Shown: one piece after another, positions 14,065 to 14,425 of the stretch
How positions within the stretch are numbered: position 1 is the stretch's first letter
How the letters are laid out: the number at the start of each line of letters is the position of its first letter
NCBI GenBank assembly: GCA_016522385.1
Contig: JAEKFU010000666.1
Location: 1 to 14,425, forward strand
From: Pseudomonadota bacterium
GTDB taxonomy: Bacteria; Pseudomonadota; Alphaproteobacteria; Rhizobiales; Aestuariivirgaceae
Direction of reading: 5' to 3'
Length of the DNA: 14,425 nucleotides
Translations under genes and position numbers: made by a program
Notes under the pieces: generated by a model
The model's input: only the letters and a program-made list of their open reading frames with translations
Databases searched by the model: none
What the model was told of the DNA's origin: nothing

Positions 14065-14213
14065 TAACGTCTACTCCACCACGGCAAAGCGCAGATCCTC
14101 ACCAAATTGCAACCAATTCCTGTCATAATTTAACAAACAAACCCTTTCAGATCTTAGCGGTGACAGAAATTTTTCGGGTTTAGGCACTACTCAAAGCCGA
14201 AAAAAGGAACGCT
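14065..14213. promoter_or_regulatory. Divergent galE-galU promoter region
   Basis: This 149-base AT-richer spacer must carry promoters for both genes. CATAAT (14124-14129) is a plausible plus-strand -10 but lacks a good -35 at the right distance; TTGCAA (14107-14112) is only 11 bases away. No operator is recognised. The galU Shine-Dalgarno is AAGGA (14204-14208). Confidence 0.35.
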
Positions 14214-14425
14214 ATGGCACAAAAGATTAAAAAAGCGGTCTTCCCTGTGGCCGGTTTAGGGACGCGATTCCTGCCGGCAACCAAGGCCATGCCGAAGGAA
14301 ATGCTGACGATCGTTGACCGCCCGCTGATCCAGCTGGCCGTCGATGAAGCTCGCGAGGCCGGTATTGAGCATTTTATCTTTATCACTGGACGCAACAAGG
14401 CTGTCATTGAAGACCATTTCGATAA
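14214..14425 (+). CDS. galU: UTP-glucose-1-phosphate uridylyltransferase (partial, 5' end)
   Basis: The first 70 codons, running off the window. The enzyme makes UDP-glucose from glucose-1-phosphate and UTP, the donor for exopolysaccharide, LPS and cyclic glucan synthesis. The N-terminus MAQKIKKAVFPVAGLGTRFL carries the nucleotidyltransferase signature, followed by PATKAMPKEMLTIVDRPLIQ and the block HFIFITGRNKAVIEDHFD, which distinguishes GalU from RfbA (glucose-1-phosphate thymidylyltransferase, usually beginning KGIILAGG). ATG 14214 is preceded by AAGGA with a five-base spacer. It is divergent from galE, and the two products act in consecutive steps. Confidence 0.95.
   Translation, partial: MAQKIKKAVFPVAGLGTRFLPATKAMPKEMLTIVDRPLIQLAVDEAREAGIEHFIFITGRNKAVIEDHFD

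Overview
The window looks like chromosomal DNA from an alphaproteobacterium, most likely of the Hyphomicrobiales (Rhizobiales) type. The basis is the protein families present (ferrochelatase, an IbpA-like Hsp20 behind a ROSE-like RNA thermometer, GltBD, a DUF459 SGNH hydrolase, an MltB-type transglycosylase and GalU), G/C-rich third codon positions, and my memory of gltBD lying near DUF459, transglycosylase and galU genes in that order. No species can be named. I see no tRNA, rRNA, insertion sequence, CRISPR array, phage gene or origin.

Layout. The first 47 bases are the 3' end of an unidentified plus-strand gene whose stop overlaps the start of hemH (ferrochelatase, last step of protoheme synthesis). 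A stem-loop at the hemH stop is followed by a small heat shock protein gene. Its 5' UTR folds into a hairpin that hides the ribosome-binding site and has the bulged G of ROSE thermometers. A strong stem-loop separates it from a convergent L-threonine aldolase gene. A quiet stretch of about 5 kb without housekeeping operons follows in part: a Xre-type HTH regulator with a C-terminal coiled coil, a gap with no convincing gene, and a small two-helix membrane protein ending in a good intrinsic terminator.

Between that terminator (ending 4149) and gltB (4433) lies a 280-base leader. It holds a dyad, mutually exclusive hairpins, more stem-loops and a 58-codon small ORF with a good Shine-Dalgarno sequence. 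The gltBD operon (4433-10569) encodes the two subunits of NADPH-type glutamate synthase, central to ammonium assimilation, with all expected Fe-S cysteines, the N-terminal nucleophile cysteine and nucleotide-binding motifs.

Convergent with gltD is a minus-strand group: galE (UDP-glucose 4-epimerase), an MltB-type lytic transglycosylase with a peptidoglycan-binding domain, and a secreted DUF459 SGNH-hydrolase-like protein whose catalytic histidine position reads lysine. Divergent from galE, the window ends in the first 70 codons of galU, whose product makes the UDP-glucose that GalE interconverts with UDP-galactose. This end of the window is thus an envelope/polysaccharide precursor locus.

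Nothing here amounts to a clearly new multi-gene system. The observations most worth following are the structured gltB leader with its small ORF, the ROSE-like hairpin and the His-to-Lys change in the SGNH protein.
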